Shown here: positions 12,462 through 23,100 of the stretch, one piece after another
Layout: each line of letters begins with the position of its first letter
Numbering within the stretch: position 1 is the first letter of the stretch
NCBI RefSeq assembly: GCF_963259705.1
Contig: NC_081844.1
Coordinates: 33,545,341 to 33,609,340, forward strand
Source of the DNA: Myotis daubentonii
Lineage: Eukaryota > Chordata > Mammalia > Chiroptera > Vespertilionidae
DNA: 64,000 nucleotides
Direction of reading: 5' to 3'
Position numbers and translations under genes: made by a program
The notes under the pieces: generated by a model
What the model saw: only the letters and a program-made list of their open reading frames with translations
Database searches by the model: none
Told to the model about the DNA's origin: nothing

Positions 12462-12667
12462 TCCGGCTGGTGTGGTTCGGTGATTGAGCGTTGACCCATG
12501 AACCAAGTGGTCACCAATTTGATTCTGGGTTGGGGCACATGCCCAAGTTTTGGGCTCCATCCCCAGTGGGGAGACGTGCAGGAGGCAGCTGATCAATGAT
12601 TCTCTTTCATCACTGATGTTTCTATCTCTCTCTCCCTTCCTTTCTGAAATCAGTAAAAAATATATAT

Positions 12668-12710
<43 letters not shown>
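12462..12710 (+). mobile_element. Ves SINE with (TG)n tail
   Basis: Diverged head CCGGCTGGTGTGGTTCGGTG, Ves body, and a tail that has expanded into about 20 TG units at 12,670-12,709. Confidence 0.87.
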
Positions 12711-12712
<2 letters not shown>

Positions 12713-12723
12713 GGTTAAGATGG

Positions 12724-12930
12724 GCGCCCTGGCCAGATGGCTCAGTTGATTGGAGTCCTGTACACCAAGTGGTTGATTCAATTCCCAGTGGGTGTACAGG
12801 TGTCTAGGAGGCAACCAATGCTTCCCTCTCACATCAATGTTTCTCTCTCTTTCCCTTTCTCAGTCTAAAAATAAAAACAGAAGAAAACCCCCAAAACAAA
12901 TAAAAATAAATAAAAACATATCCTCTGGTG
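12724..12930 (+). mobile_element. Ves SINE
   Basis: Head GCCCTGGCCAGATGGCTCAG, tail TCTAAAAATAAAAACAG, 14 bp after the previous SINE. Confidence 0.85.
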
Positions 12931-13904
12931 ATGATCAAAAGAAATAGTTAAAATGGTCAGTTTTATAATTTGTGTCTTTTACCACAATTTTTAAAACTGC
13001 CCCTCTGTAAGAATGAGATAGGAATAAACAAGGTTCTTGGGAATCCGTTTCAAATCCAAACTGCTGAGCGGAGGCACGTGTTTCCCGGGTGGGATGAAGG
13101 TGACAGTCAATATGATTAAGGTCCAGGTGATTGGTCCTGGCTGGGGTGCAGCCTGCAGGGAAAAGCTGGACTGTGTGCGTACAGCCTCAGTGCTCTGGCG
13201 TGGGTGCCCAGGTTCTGGGGGGCTTAACAACGCAGAAACCTTACTTCCATTCAGTGCGTTCTAGGTGGAACCGGAACAGGGTTATAGTGACCCTGAGAAA
13301 TTCGAGTTCTTGATGGCAGGTGGGGTGAGGGGGATGCTGGTTTGAATGCTGGGGGGGACGGGACAGGGAGGGGTGGTTGTGTGGGGGTTGTCAGCTGTGT
13401 CCATGTGTAACAGTTTCAGACAAAGAGGAAATGTATGCCTGGGAACAATGTGAGGTAATATGAGAGAGGACCTTGAAGAAAACAAATAAAAGATGGTTGT
13501 AGATTACCCTCAGTCTGGGAGAAGAAAGGAAAGGAAAAAAGGAAGAAAATAAATCCTTGTGAGGCGCTTTTTTGAAATGCAGATGACGTTGTGTAGCTTG
13601 CCCTGAAATGCCTAATAGTTAAAATGAAAGGCTTGCTTTAAAAAATCAAAGGCAAACAGGATGGAAACTCAGTGGGCCTAATCCTTGACTCTGTTGAAGA
13701 GACACTGCAGCGCTTGCCCTTTTCTGGTTGGGGAGGACACAGAGATAGGAAAACAATTTAGGAATGGGGGTGCATGGGGGGAGTGTTCCTGGTGGGGTCA
13801 CATTCCTGGCAGGCTGCCTGTCACTCTCTGATCTGAACAGTGAACACCTTGGGAAACATCCCACATGGTGTGGGAAATGTTTGCTGTATGAATGGGGTGT
13901 AAAA
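12931..13904. other. Unique intergenic DNA, nothing supported
   Basis: No repeat or exon that I can support. A poly-purine stretch occurs at 13,520-13,550. Confidence 0.4.
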
Positions 13905-14490
13905 CAATTTTTTAATGTGTCAAAATCAGTACAACATAAAATTTTAACCATTTATTACCATTTTGAAGCGTACAGTTCAGTGGAATTAAGCACATTCACG
14001 TTGTTATGCAGCTGTCACCACCACCCATCTCCAGAACTTTCTCATCTTCCCAAACTAAAACTCCATCCTCATTAAACATGAATCCCCCCCTTTCCCTCCC
14101 TCAGTCCCTGGTTCCCACCAGCTACTTTCTCTCTCTATGAATCTGACTCCTCTGGGGACCTCCTGTGAGTGGAGTCCCACAGTATTTGTCCTTCTGTGTC
14201 TGGCTTATTTCACTGAACATAATGTCCTCCAGGTTCGTCCATGTTGTAGCAGGTGTCAGAATGACCTTCCTTTTCACGGCTGAATGATATTCCTTTATGT
14301 CGATGGGACCATGTTTCATTTGTCCGTTCATTTGTTGATGGACATTTGGGTTGTTTCCACCTTTGGGAATGTTATAAATTGTGCTGCTGTGAACATGAGT
14401 GTGCACGTATGGGTGTCTTGCTTTTATGCTCTGGGTATGGACCCAGCAGTGGAATTTCTGGGTCATATGGTGCACCGTGTCCAGCAGTGA
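13905..14490 (-). mobile_element. Ancient L1 3' end with ORF2 C-terminus
   Basis: The minus strand carries the decayed ORF2 end (MNGQMKHGPIDIKEYHSAVK, TWTNLEDIMFSEISQTQKDK) and the old 3' end upstream (TACAGTTCAGTGGAATTAAG on the plus strand). Confidence 0.8.
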
Positions 14491-15119
14491 AGGAGGGGTG
14501 GTGAAGGATTAAAGAAGACAGACAAGAGAATACAGTTGGGATCAGGTGGATCACTGTGCCTGGATGAGGAAACAGTGACAGCCTCTAAGCGGAAGCCTTA
14601 TTTTACAGTCAGAGCACACAAAGCAAAACAAGGGCAAGATGTTTATAATGTTCTTGCGAGTTTCAAATCTATTTTGCTACTCAAGCCTTGTTTTGGCAGC
14701 ACTTGCTGCACCTCCCACAGCCCATTAGCTACCTAGGAACAAGGGAGGACTATAAGGTCAAGCTTAATTGTGCTAGGAGGGCTCTGCCCTCCAAGCTGGG
14801 ACTTGTATGTGGCTCTGCCACAGGTCAGTCCAAGGCTTGACCCTATAGCCGCTCCCTACAATATGGTAATTCTCTGGTTCCTTTTTGGAGAACCACCACA
14901 CTGTTTTTCACAGCCGTTGTCCTATTTTACCTCTGCGCCTGCCGGTCAGCCCCCAGCCGAGTCCAACAGAGGGTGGGCTCCAGCACTGGCACGTGCATAT
15001 AGCGTCCTCTAAAGATCAGGGGCATGTTGTCTGGAGAGCTCACTGGGAACGGCCTGGCAATGAGGACTCTGGGCACAGAGAGGTCTGGTGGCAGCAGGGG
15101 CAAAAGAAACAACCTGGTA

Positions 15120-16060
15120 TTCGTTACCTAGGGCTCCTGTGTTTGTCTGCTCTGGCTGCCATAAGGAAACACCACTGACAGGGCAACTTAAACTACAATG
15201 TATGGTTCCCAGAGCTGGAGGCGAGAATTACAAGACAAGTGTTGGTGGGGCTGGCTGCCCCTGAGGCCTCTCTCCTGGGCGTGTAGACAGCGCCTTCTCC
15301 TGTGTCCTCACCTGCTGGTCCTGTGTGTTTTTGTGTCGTGTTTTTCTCTTCTTATAAGGATACCAACCTCCTTGAATTAGAGCCCACCCTAGTGACCTCA
15401 TCTTAACCTAATCACCCCTTTAAAGACACCTTTCAAATACCGGACATTTCCAGGTCCTGGGGGTTAGGACTCCAACATATGGATTTTTGAAAAATATATT
15501 TTTATTGTTTACAGAGAGGAAGGGAGAAGGAGAAAGAGATAGAAACATCAATGATGAGAGAGAAGCATTGATCGACTGTCTCCTGCACACTCCCTATTGG
15601 GGATCAAGCCCACAACCTGGGCCTGTGCCCTGACCGGGAATTGAATCGTGACCTCCTGGTTCATAGGTCAACGCGTAACCACTGAGCCACGCTGGCTGGG
15701 CCATATGGATTTTTGAGGAGACACAAGTCAGCCTGTAGCAGTTGCTGAAACAAATGACCACAAACTGGGTGATTAAAACAACCTAATTTGTTCTTTTTCA
15801 CTTCTGGGACCAGATGACTGAGATCAATGTGTTGCAGGGCCCCCCTCCCACTGGAGGCTCCGGGAGGGGTCCTTCCCGCCTCTTTCCGCTTCAGGTCTCC
15901 CAGCGTTCTTGGGCTTGTGGCCACATCACCCCAGTCCCCGCCTCTGTCTTCACGTGGCTCTTCCTCTTCTCTAAGTGTCTAATCTCCCCACCTCCCTCTT
16001 ATAAGGACACTTGTGGCAGACAATCCAGGGTCATCTTTCATCTCAAGATCCTTAACTTAA
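15120..16060. repeat. Two neighbouring copies of an old interspersed repeat, one split by Ves
   Basis: GTCTGCTCTGGCTGCCATAA and TTAGGACTCCAACATATGGA mark one copy (15,120-15,490, continuing at 15,702). A second begins near 15,740 with GAAACAAATGACCACAAACTG and runs to about 16,060. The family is common in mammals; I do not name it. Confidence 0.5.
15491..15701 (-). mobile_element. Ves SINE
   Basis: Reverse Ves with a perfect 15-bp duplication CATATGGATTTTTGA at 15,476-15,490 and 15,702-15,716. It sits inside the older repeat. Confidence 0.93.
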
Positions 16061-16094
16061 TCACATATGTAATTACTTTTTTCCCCCCCAAACA

Positions 16095-16740
16095 AGAAAA
16101 CACTCACAGGTGCAGAGATTGGGATGTGGATATATATTCGGGCCCGTATTTAGCCTCCCACACCACACAGTGAAACATTACTCAGCCATGGAAAGGGGTG
16201 AAGCATTGACACTCCCTATACAGTGGTTCTCAACCTGTGGGTCCAACCCCTTTGGCAATCGAATGACCCTTTCACAGGGGTCACCTAAGACCATCCTGCA
16301 TATCAGATATTTACATTATGATTCGTAACAGTAGCAACATTACAGTTATGAAGTAGCAACAAAAATAATTTTATGGTTGGGTCACAACATGAGGAACTGT
16401 ATTTAAAGGGCCAGAAGGTTGAGAACCACTGCGCTACAACATGGATGGACCTTGAACACATGACACTCAGTGAGAGAAGCCAGACACAAAAGGCCACACA
16501 GTGTGTAAGTCCATTTATGTGAAATGTTCAGACCAGGCAAACCCACAGAAACAGAAAGTGGATTAGTGGTTGTCAGGGTCTGAGGAGGGTGACAGCTGAT
16601 GGGGATGGGGTTTTATTTTGCATGATGATAATGTCCTAAATAAGGTTATAATGATAATTGTAACTTTGTGAACATACTGGAAGCCAGTGCATTGCACACT
16701 TTAAATGGGTGAATTGTATGATATGTAAATTATAACAACA
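16095..16740 (+). mobile_element. Ancient L1 3' end, interrupted by SPIN
   Basis: AACATTACTCAGCCATGGAA before and CTACAACATGGATGGACCTT after the SPIN at 16,221-16,431 are consecutive pieces of an L1 3' end in plus orientation. Confidence 0.75.
16221..16431 (-). mobile_element. SPIN-type hAT MITE
   Basis: Terminal inverted repeats CAGTGGTTCTCAACCTGTG and GGTTGAGAACCACTG enclose 211 bp with the SPIN phrases CACAACATGAGGAACTGTAT and CATCCTGCATATCAGATATT. Non-coding and needs a hAT transposase in trans. The 8-bp duplication is decayed. Confidence 0.9.
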
Positions 16741-17107
16741 CTAGAGGACTGGTGCACGAATTCGTGCATGTGTGGGGTCCCTCAGGGTGACCTGCAGAGA
16801 TCAGGTCCCAGCTTACACCCCCAGCCTCGAAGCCCCACATTCCTGCTTGGCACCCAGCCTTGGCCTGCCACTGCCTCCACACCTGATCCACCATCCCGCC
16901 TGCGGGGCTATTGGTCAGGGCCGGGCCCCTGCTCGCACCCACCTTGGCCTGGTGCCACCCGCTCACCTGCTCCACCACCCCGCCATGGTCCTGCTCTCAT
17001 CGGGACCCATCAGAGCAGCAGTGGAGGCACTGCCAGCACTGTGTCGCCGACACCTGCCATGTTCTGCGCCACCCCCTGGTGGTCAGCACACCTTTTATTA
17101 TATAGGA
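16741..17107 (-). mobile_element. HeliBat-type non-autonomous Helitron
   Basis: On the minus strand it runs from TCCTATATAATAAAAGG to CTAG. The 3' subterminal palindrome GTGCACGAATTCGTGC is at 16,752. It is inserted between A and T with no target duplication, as Helitrons do. No Rep/helicase coding. Confidence 0.93.
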
Positions 17108-17221
17108 TAAGCCTATTTAACAAATTTCAATAAACCTAGTTTTAAGTGTTTGGTAGAAAAAAAGAGCAGCCAACATCTGTTTTTAAGAAATGTATCTCTT
17201 TACCAGTTTTCCTCAGTTTCT

Positions 17222-17224
<3 letters not shown>

Positions 17225-17262
<38 letters not shown>
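17225..17262. repeat. (CA)n microsatellite
   Basis: About 19 CA units, then CTCACACAT. Confidence 0.95.
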
Positions 17263-17268
<6 letters not shown>

Positions 17269-17621
17269 ATATTGTTGAAAACTTCTCTGTTTTTGACAAG
17301 ACTCCAACTTTGGTGCCTGTCAAAGGTTCTTGCAGAACAGAAAAATCAACATTATGCTTCCAAGTTCCACTTGTACCTCTCCATACAAGTTCTCTATGGC
17401 CCCAGTGCTGAGGGGGACAGACCCTGCTCTGAGGCGTTAAAGCAGGTCAGTGACATGATAGGGTCAGTGCAGAGAAGGAGGTGCCTTCACAGCCATCATC
17501 AGAGCCATCGGTGAGCCCTGAAGGCCATGCTAGGAGCCTGGGCTCCTGTGATGACCCATGTACCGCGTGGCTCAGGGTTCAGGCTCTGGAGAAGGGCTGT
17601 GCGCAAATGACTGACACAAGA

Positions 17622-17668
17622 CAAGAAATAATAATTTGGAAATTGGGGAGCCAAATTATTATTTCTTG
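17622..17668. repeat. Perfect 18-bp inverted repeat (hairpin)
   Basis: CAAGAAATAATAATTTGG at 17,622-17,639 is the exact reverse complement of 17,651-17,668, with an 11-nt loop. It lies beside an LTR-like stretch. Confidence 0.9.
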
Positions 17669-17960
17669 CCCAACGCAAGAAGAAGGACTCCACTTGTGCT
17701 CAGGCCTTGCCATCCTTTTATTCAGTTTGGGATACACCTATAGCCCTTAGGCAGGCAATTCCCAGTAACTGAGAGACTATCTTATCAGTAAGGATTTACA
17801 TGACTATCTGGTGGGGAAATTGCTTCAGTACCATTGTCTAGACTAAACAGTCAGCACATAGCTTTGACCTTTGCCAGGGCTCAAGGTTCACCAGCATTCC
17901 AGGCTCCTTGTCCATACCTCTCTGCTATTGAAGACAATGGGCGGCCTCCCACAGGCTCCT
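17669..17960 (-). mobile_element. Possible LTR remnant
   Basis: On the minus strand there is an AATAAAAGGATGG signal (complement near 17,715) with a downstream segment containing TTCTTCTTGCGTTGGGC, resembling the R/U5 part of an LTR. The outer ends are not defined and no coding region accompanies it. Tentative. Confidence 0.35.
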
Positions 17961-18815
17961 GAGACAGCTGGTGGTCAGGCAGCTGTGTGGGTAGGGGTCA
18001 TACTGTGTGGCGAAGTGTGGTTAGTTTGGTGGCACTAGATGATCCCTCGAGACCAGAGGGAGGCAGTCCCAGATCAGAGAAGGGTTAGTATTCTGTAGAT
18101 GGTTTTAAATCCAACGTTTTTGGTCTTGAAAAAACACACAGAAGTCATACAGATCCCAGATAACCAAAGGAAACTAAGGAACACGACAGAACCCTGCCTA
18201 ACCCCTCCTCCAGGACAGCCCCACACCCACTGTCCGCCAATGCCAGCACAAAGTGGTCGGGACTGGGCCAGGTCTACAGCCTTGGTTCCTTGGTGACCTG
18301 AGCATGTTGGGGTTTTGTTTTAATTAGCAACTTGGTTCTCCTTGGGTTTCTTGTGAATTGCAGGCATTTTCTGATAATCATGTTAGTTTTCATCCCTTCT
18401 GGCTGACACTGCCCATCCACTGGGTGCTGGCTGGGCCCCTGGGTGCCTGGCTCCCCCTGGCTGGCAGGCTCCGGGCTGTGGAGGCTTGTTCTCTGCTTTG
18501 GCTGAGTGTGTCCAGATCAGAGAGGATGTGGCCGAGCCTGCGTCATGGTGCAGAGGTCCTGAATGGGATGTCGTTCACCCCGGACTCCCACTTTACCCCC
18601 TGGGTTGTCTGTCTGTCTCTTGATCTCCATGGCTCCCATGTCTCACAGTGTCTCTCCCTCTCTTCCCGAACAGCAGTTACCTGTCATCAGGGTCTCCCTT
18701 ACTGTTCCCTCATAGTAATTAAGGTATTTTCCTAAACAAGCTTTATAATGAGTCTCTAAAATGAGTTGTGGTGACAGCTGGTCAAAGTAATGTTTCCCAT
18801 CTTCTTATTATACAA
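17961..18815. other. Unique intergenic DNA, nothing supported
   Basis: No gene or repeat recognised. Confidence 0.4.
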
Positions 18816-19518
18816 CTAGGGGCCCAGTGCATGAATTCGTGCATCTTGAAAGGAACTGTGGGCCGAGAGGCTGCGGTAGGCACAGGGGCAGGTCTTGGCC
18901 CATCCTCCGCACCCCCTGCCCAGCCCCTCTGGCTGCGGCCCCTGGTCCCCTGTCTGCGGGCAGCCCCGCTCCCGCCGCTGCCACTCCCACACGCTGATGG
19001 TGCCAGCCCCGCTCACACCTGCTGATGGCACAAAGCGATTGGGGCAGGCGCCAGCAGTGGGTGCGAGCGGCAGCTGCTGCCCCGATCACCCCTCAGTAGC
19101 AGGGGGAGGTGGAGAAGCCCTCAGGGGCAATCGGGGCTGGCAGCTGCCACTTGCACCCGCTGACGGGATCTAGTGATTGGAACTGGCACTGGGCACCAGC
19201 AGCAGGTGTGAGTGACGGCTCTGGCGCCGGCTGTGGGTGCGAGTGGGGCCGGCACCAGCAGCAGGTGCGAGTACTGGGTGGGACCACAGCGTGCGGGGGC
19301 AAAGAATTTTCAGTAACCACCAGAGTCTTGCCCCAATGACAGCAACCGGCGCCTCACCTTGGTCTGGCACTCCCGCTCACCTGCTCCACCATCCCGCCCC
19401 ATCCAACGCCCACCATGTTCTGCACATGCCCCCTGGTGGTCATGCATGTCATAGCGACTGGTTGTTCAGTTGTTCCACTGTTTGGTCTATTTGCATATCA
19501 GCCTTTTATTATATAGGA
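18816..19518 (-). mobile_element. HeliBat-type Helitron, 703 bp
   Basis: CTAG at 18,816-18,819, palindrome TGCATGAATTCGTGCA just inside, and TATATAGGA (complement of the TCCTATATA start) at 19,510-19,518. The interior shares long stretches with the copy at 27,109, including CAAAGAATTTTCAGTAACCA. Confidence 0.93.
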
Positions 19519-20266
19519 TCGTGAATGATACACCATCTCTCATCAGTGTGAGGTCAACATCTGGGGAAAGACAAGTGTGTAGACAAATAATTACATTACA
19601 ATGAAATTAACCCTACTTTCTGAGGCAAAGCTGCAGTGATTAAACACCCTACCCATCAGGATCATGACAAAAGAATATGCATGCTGGCCGCAGCATTTTG
19701 GCCCAAGCAAGTGAAAGTAAATTCACCACATACTCCCACCTCCCAGGAGAGAGAACCAAACAGACAGGAACAGCTCCAGTGGCCACCATAATTTAGGTAC
19801 AGTCTGGCCATGGGCTTAGAAGGAGGGGTGCATGGAAGAGTGAAAACTTGAGCATGGCCATGGAGCACAAAATGAAAACTGAAGAAGGCAGGAGAGGGAA
19901 CTAGTACTCTCACCAGGGGGGCGAAGAGTCTCCCTAATATTTGTTTCCTACTGTGGGGCGGGGCCTCTGTTCAGGGTCTCCAGGGTGGCAATCCATGTGT
20001 AGGCGAGGCTGTGTCTCCTCTGAGAGTAGGCTAGGGCCTCTCCCAAGCTCATAGGTTGTTGGCGGAATTCCCTTCCTGGCAGCTGCATGACCCATGGCAT
20101 CCTGCTTCTCTGTGGCCCACAGGGGAGCTTCTGCGACCTTAGGAGGACCCCTGTCTCTCTTCTGAAGGTTTCCCTGACTAGGCCAGGCCTACTTTTGATT
20201 AACTAAAGGTCAATTCATTAGGGACTTTAATTTCATCTGGAAAGTCCCTTTGCCTTTGCCGTGTAA
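19519..20266. other. Intergenic DNA, possibly old LTR or DNA-repeat material
   Basis: No coding signal. The 19,930-20,250 part reads like a diverged interspersed repeat, but I cannot assign it. Confidence 0.3.
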
Positions 20267-20605
20267 TCCTATATAATAAAAGCTTAATATGCTAAATGTC
20301 CAACCATTCAACCAGTTGCTATGATGCGCACTGACCACCAGGGGGCAGGCGCTCTGACTGGTAGGTTAGCTTGCTGCTGGTTCCAACCGATCAGGACTGG
20401 GTAAGATGGGCCAAACACGCCCTGGAGCCCTCCCCTGGTCCCTCCCTGGCACCGACCATGCATTGGTAGGGTCCCTCGGCCTGGCCTGCACCCTCTCACA
20501 ATCTGGGACCCCTTAGGTGATGTTGGAGAGCCAGTTTCGGCCCAATCCCCTCAGGCCAGGCTGAGAGACCCCACAGGTGCACGAACTCGTGCACCAGGCC
20601 TCTAG
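20267..20605 (+). mobile_element. HeliBat-type Helitron, 339 bp
   Basis: Starts TCCTATATAATAAAAG and ends with palindrome GTGCACGAACTCGTGCAC, then CAGGCCTCTAG. Contains the CTGACCACCAGGGGGCAG box typical of this family. Non-coding. Confidence 0.95.
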
Positions 20606-21664
20606 TATCATATAATCAGGGGTGCAACCCCCATCACATCACAGGTTCTACCCACACCCAGGGGAAGAAGAGTGAGCCATTGGAGCCCTAACCACACCTC
20701 TATTGTTGGATGTTCAGGTGACTTCTGATTTTTTACACAATATAAATCATGTGCAGAAAACCTGCTGCCCACACATTTTGGGGCACGTTTGTCTATGTCC
20801 TTATGATATATCACTGGAAGTGGAAATGGCAAGGCTGGAGGGTCTGAAACATTTTCAAGGCATTTGACAGATAAGTTGCTTTTCAGGAAGTTACCAAGTC
20901 ACATTTCCAAGCTGCCCTGTGTTACAAAGGCCCACCTAACCCTGTGCTAGGGCCAGGTGAGATCATTCCTTTCCTCTTTGTTAATTTGATGGTGGGTGAA
21001 AAATGTATAAATCTGTTATTGAACCATGAACTGAATCAAAGATTAAAACCTACTCATTCATGCACACCTAGTGAGCGAGCCTGAACCAGAACTGAATCTG
21101 TATTTTCTAAAATGATTGAAATGTAACATCAAAATAGCCTCTGAACTGAGACTCTCCCCGTGTTTCAGCCCATTCAAATACCTAACTTCAATCCATTCCA
21201 GTACCTCATAAGGGGACCACACTGGAAACCTTGACCAAGCCTCGACCTTGTTAACACCAACTACAATCCAGTCAGCAGCCAAAGCCCTACGGGAGCTTTA
21301 CAGGTGATGCTGACAGCCCCCTTTACAGCATCCAGGTTTAACACAAGAAATTCAGAAAACAAGAGGTGGGTTTGACACCCCAGGAGTCAGATGGGTGGGC
21401 AGACAAAGGCCTCAGGGTTCAGGCTCTGGGATACAGCTCCTTCCCTTCCCACTCACCCCCACAGTGCAGCCCTGGGGCCACATTAGGACCTGAAAGTCCC
21501 TAAACCCTGAACCCCCACTCACCAATTTTCGTTTTCCACCTGACGTAACACTTCCACGCTGGGCCCTTGTCACCACAAGATTAAAATATGTCAAGAAGTG
21601 ACAGAAAATACATACATGTATTAAATCATTACATTGTACACCTGACACTAATATACAAGAGTCC
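20606..21664. other. Intergenic DNA, nothing supported
   Basis: AT-rich, with an old-repeat flavour near 20,690-20,960 (ATCACTGGAAGTGGAAATGG). No gene evident. Confidence 0.35.
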
Positions 21665-22045
21665 CCCCTTGTGAGTGGTTTGTTACCCAAGGACAACTAC
21701 AGTCTGAAAATATTAAATAGAAAATGCCAGAAATAAACAATACATAAGTTTTAAATTGTGCGCCGTTTAAGTAGCAGGGTGAATTTTCTCGCCGCCTGTT
21801 CCATCCCCACCATCCGCTCCAGGTGAATCATCACATTGTTCTGCACACCCTCCACCCCAGTCACTTAGCAGCCATCTTGGTTGTCGGAGGGACTCAGTCG
21901 AATTGTGTTCAAGTCACACTTACTTTACTTAATAACAGCCATAATGGCTCTCACATAACTTTTATTACAGCCTATCGTTATCATTGTAACATTTCATTAT
22001 TATTGTTGTTAGTCTCTTACTGTACCCAATTTCTGACTTAAACTT
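21665..22045 (+). mobile_element. MER2-like Tigger (pogo/Tc1-mariner) MITE relic
   Basis: The sequence GAAAATATTAAATAGAAAAT, AATAAACAATACATAAGTTT and TTGTTGTTAGTCTCTTACTG follows the order of the MER2 consensus as I remember it. Ancient and non-coding. Confidence 0.75.
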
Positions 22046-22390
22046 CATGTACTGCTGATGTTTGTAAGAGATGAAGCGAGCCCCAGATTCCAGGGTCCTG
22101 GTGGAACACAACACATCAAGGCAAACATCTTCACGTCTGCAGGTGGGGCACACGCACATGGTCTGGGAGCAGGCTCACACTGCCCAGCTTTTTAATCCTT
22201 CCCAAGGTGACCCGCCCCTTGCTCTTGATTGGAGCTCAGGTGCACAGTCTTTCGCGATTGGCTGATTTAAAGGGAGGGGTTGGCCTTTGCCATTTCAAGA
22301 TGGCGACCCCCAGGGGAGCTGCAAGGTATGCGGCCAAAATGGCGGCTGTCTAAACCTCCAGCATGCGGCCCACCAGCCGAGAGTTTGACA
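22046..22390 (-). promoter_or_regulatory. Promoter-like block of unknown origin
   Basis: On the minus strand there are two CCAAT boxes (complements of ATTGG at about 22,230 and 22,257), a GC box GGGGCGGG (22,209 region) and a GATTAAAAAG TATA-like sequence downstream of them. A YY1-type CAAGATGGCG lies on the plus strand near 22,297. It could be part of an LTR or of a lost promoter. No linked gene was found. Confidence 0.3.
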
Positions 22391-22406
22391 TGCTTGGCTT
22401 AAACCA

Positions 22407-22921
22407 GCGGTTCTCAACCTGTGGAGAGCACATACATAAAACATTGTTTTTGTGATTAACCACTATGCTTTAATTCTGTTCAATTTGTAACAATGAAATT
22501 GGGTTCACCACTGAAAGATCAGACAGAGGCCAAAAACCAGGACTACAGGCTTTATTAGAGGAGAAGGACCGGCCGGCTGCCTCGCAAGGGGAGGACCGCC
22601 GCCCAGGCAGGGGTGGGCGCGCCTTTTGAGGGGCGGAGTGGGAGGGGTGGGGGCGGAGTGTACTCGGCGCAGGCTGATTGGTGGCTTCCTGTATGGTCCA
22701 TTTGGACGAGGGCTTAGGGTTTTGGGCAGGTGTGGATTGGTGGTCCAATGTATAGTCCATATCAGGTACCTGGTTAGTCACTCGGGTATTTCCGGGCTGC
22801 AGTTACGTCCTACTCCGCCCACCAGTTGGGGGAAGGGAGGATCTACCAACCACAACATGAGGAACGGCATTAAAGGGTATTTAACTGTATTAAACTGCAT
22901 TAGGAGGGTTGAGAACCACTG
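22407..22921 (-). mobile_element. SPIN-type hAT MITE carrying an LTR-like insert
   Basis: SPIN termini CAGCGGTTCTCAACCTGTGG (22,407) and GGTTGAGAACCACTG (ending 22,921) are flanked by GCTTAAAC and GTTTAAAC (7 of 8 equal), the 8-bp hAT duplication. SPIN sequence is recognisable to about 22,499 and from about 22,853. Between them is unrelated LTR-like DNA, and the middle of SPIN is missing. Confidence 0.85.
22500..22855 (-). mobile_element. Solo LTR-like segment of an endogenous retrovirus
   Basis: In minus orientation it has CCAAT boxes, GC-rich U3, an AATAAAGCC polyadenylation signal (complement near 22,550) and a U5-like end. This is the layout of a gammaretrovirus-like LTR of about 350 bp. 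There are no viral genes beside it. The exact TG/CA ends and target duplication are unclear because flanking SPIN sequence is also lost. Confidence 0.65.
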
Positions 22922-22970
22922 GTTTAAACTGTTCTTTGACAGAAAAGATTACTTGTTTATTCTCACATCT

Positions 22971-23100
22971 TGAACAACATCAGTTTGGACTGCACAGGTC
23001 CATGTATTCATGGATTTTTTTTTCAATAAACACACGTGGCCTTCACGGATTTCACATCGGCGAATTCAGTCAACTGCAGATTGAAACCAGTGTTTCCACA
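22971..23100 (+). mobile_element. Tigger-type DNA transposon fragment
   Basis: TTGAACAACATCAGTTTGGA and the TTTTTTTTTCAATAAACACA stretch resemble the ends of Tigger1-class elements. Only about 130 bp recognisable. Confidence 0.55.

Noticed and set aside
22500..22855. A functional provirus
   Set aside because: Only an LTR-like segment is present; no gag, pol or env coding sequence lies on either side.
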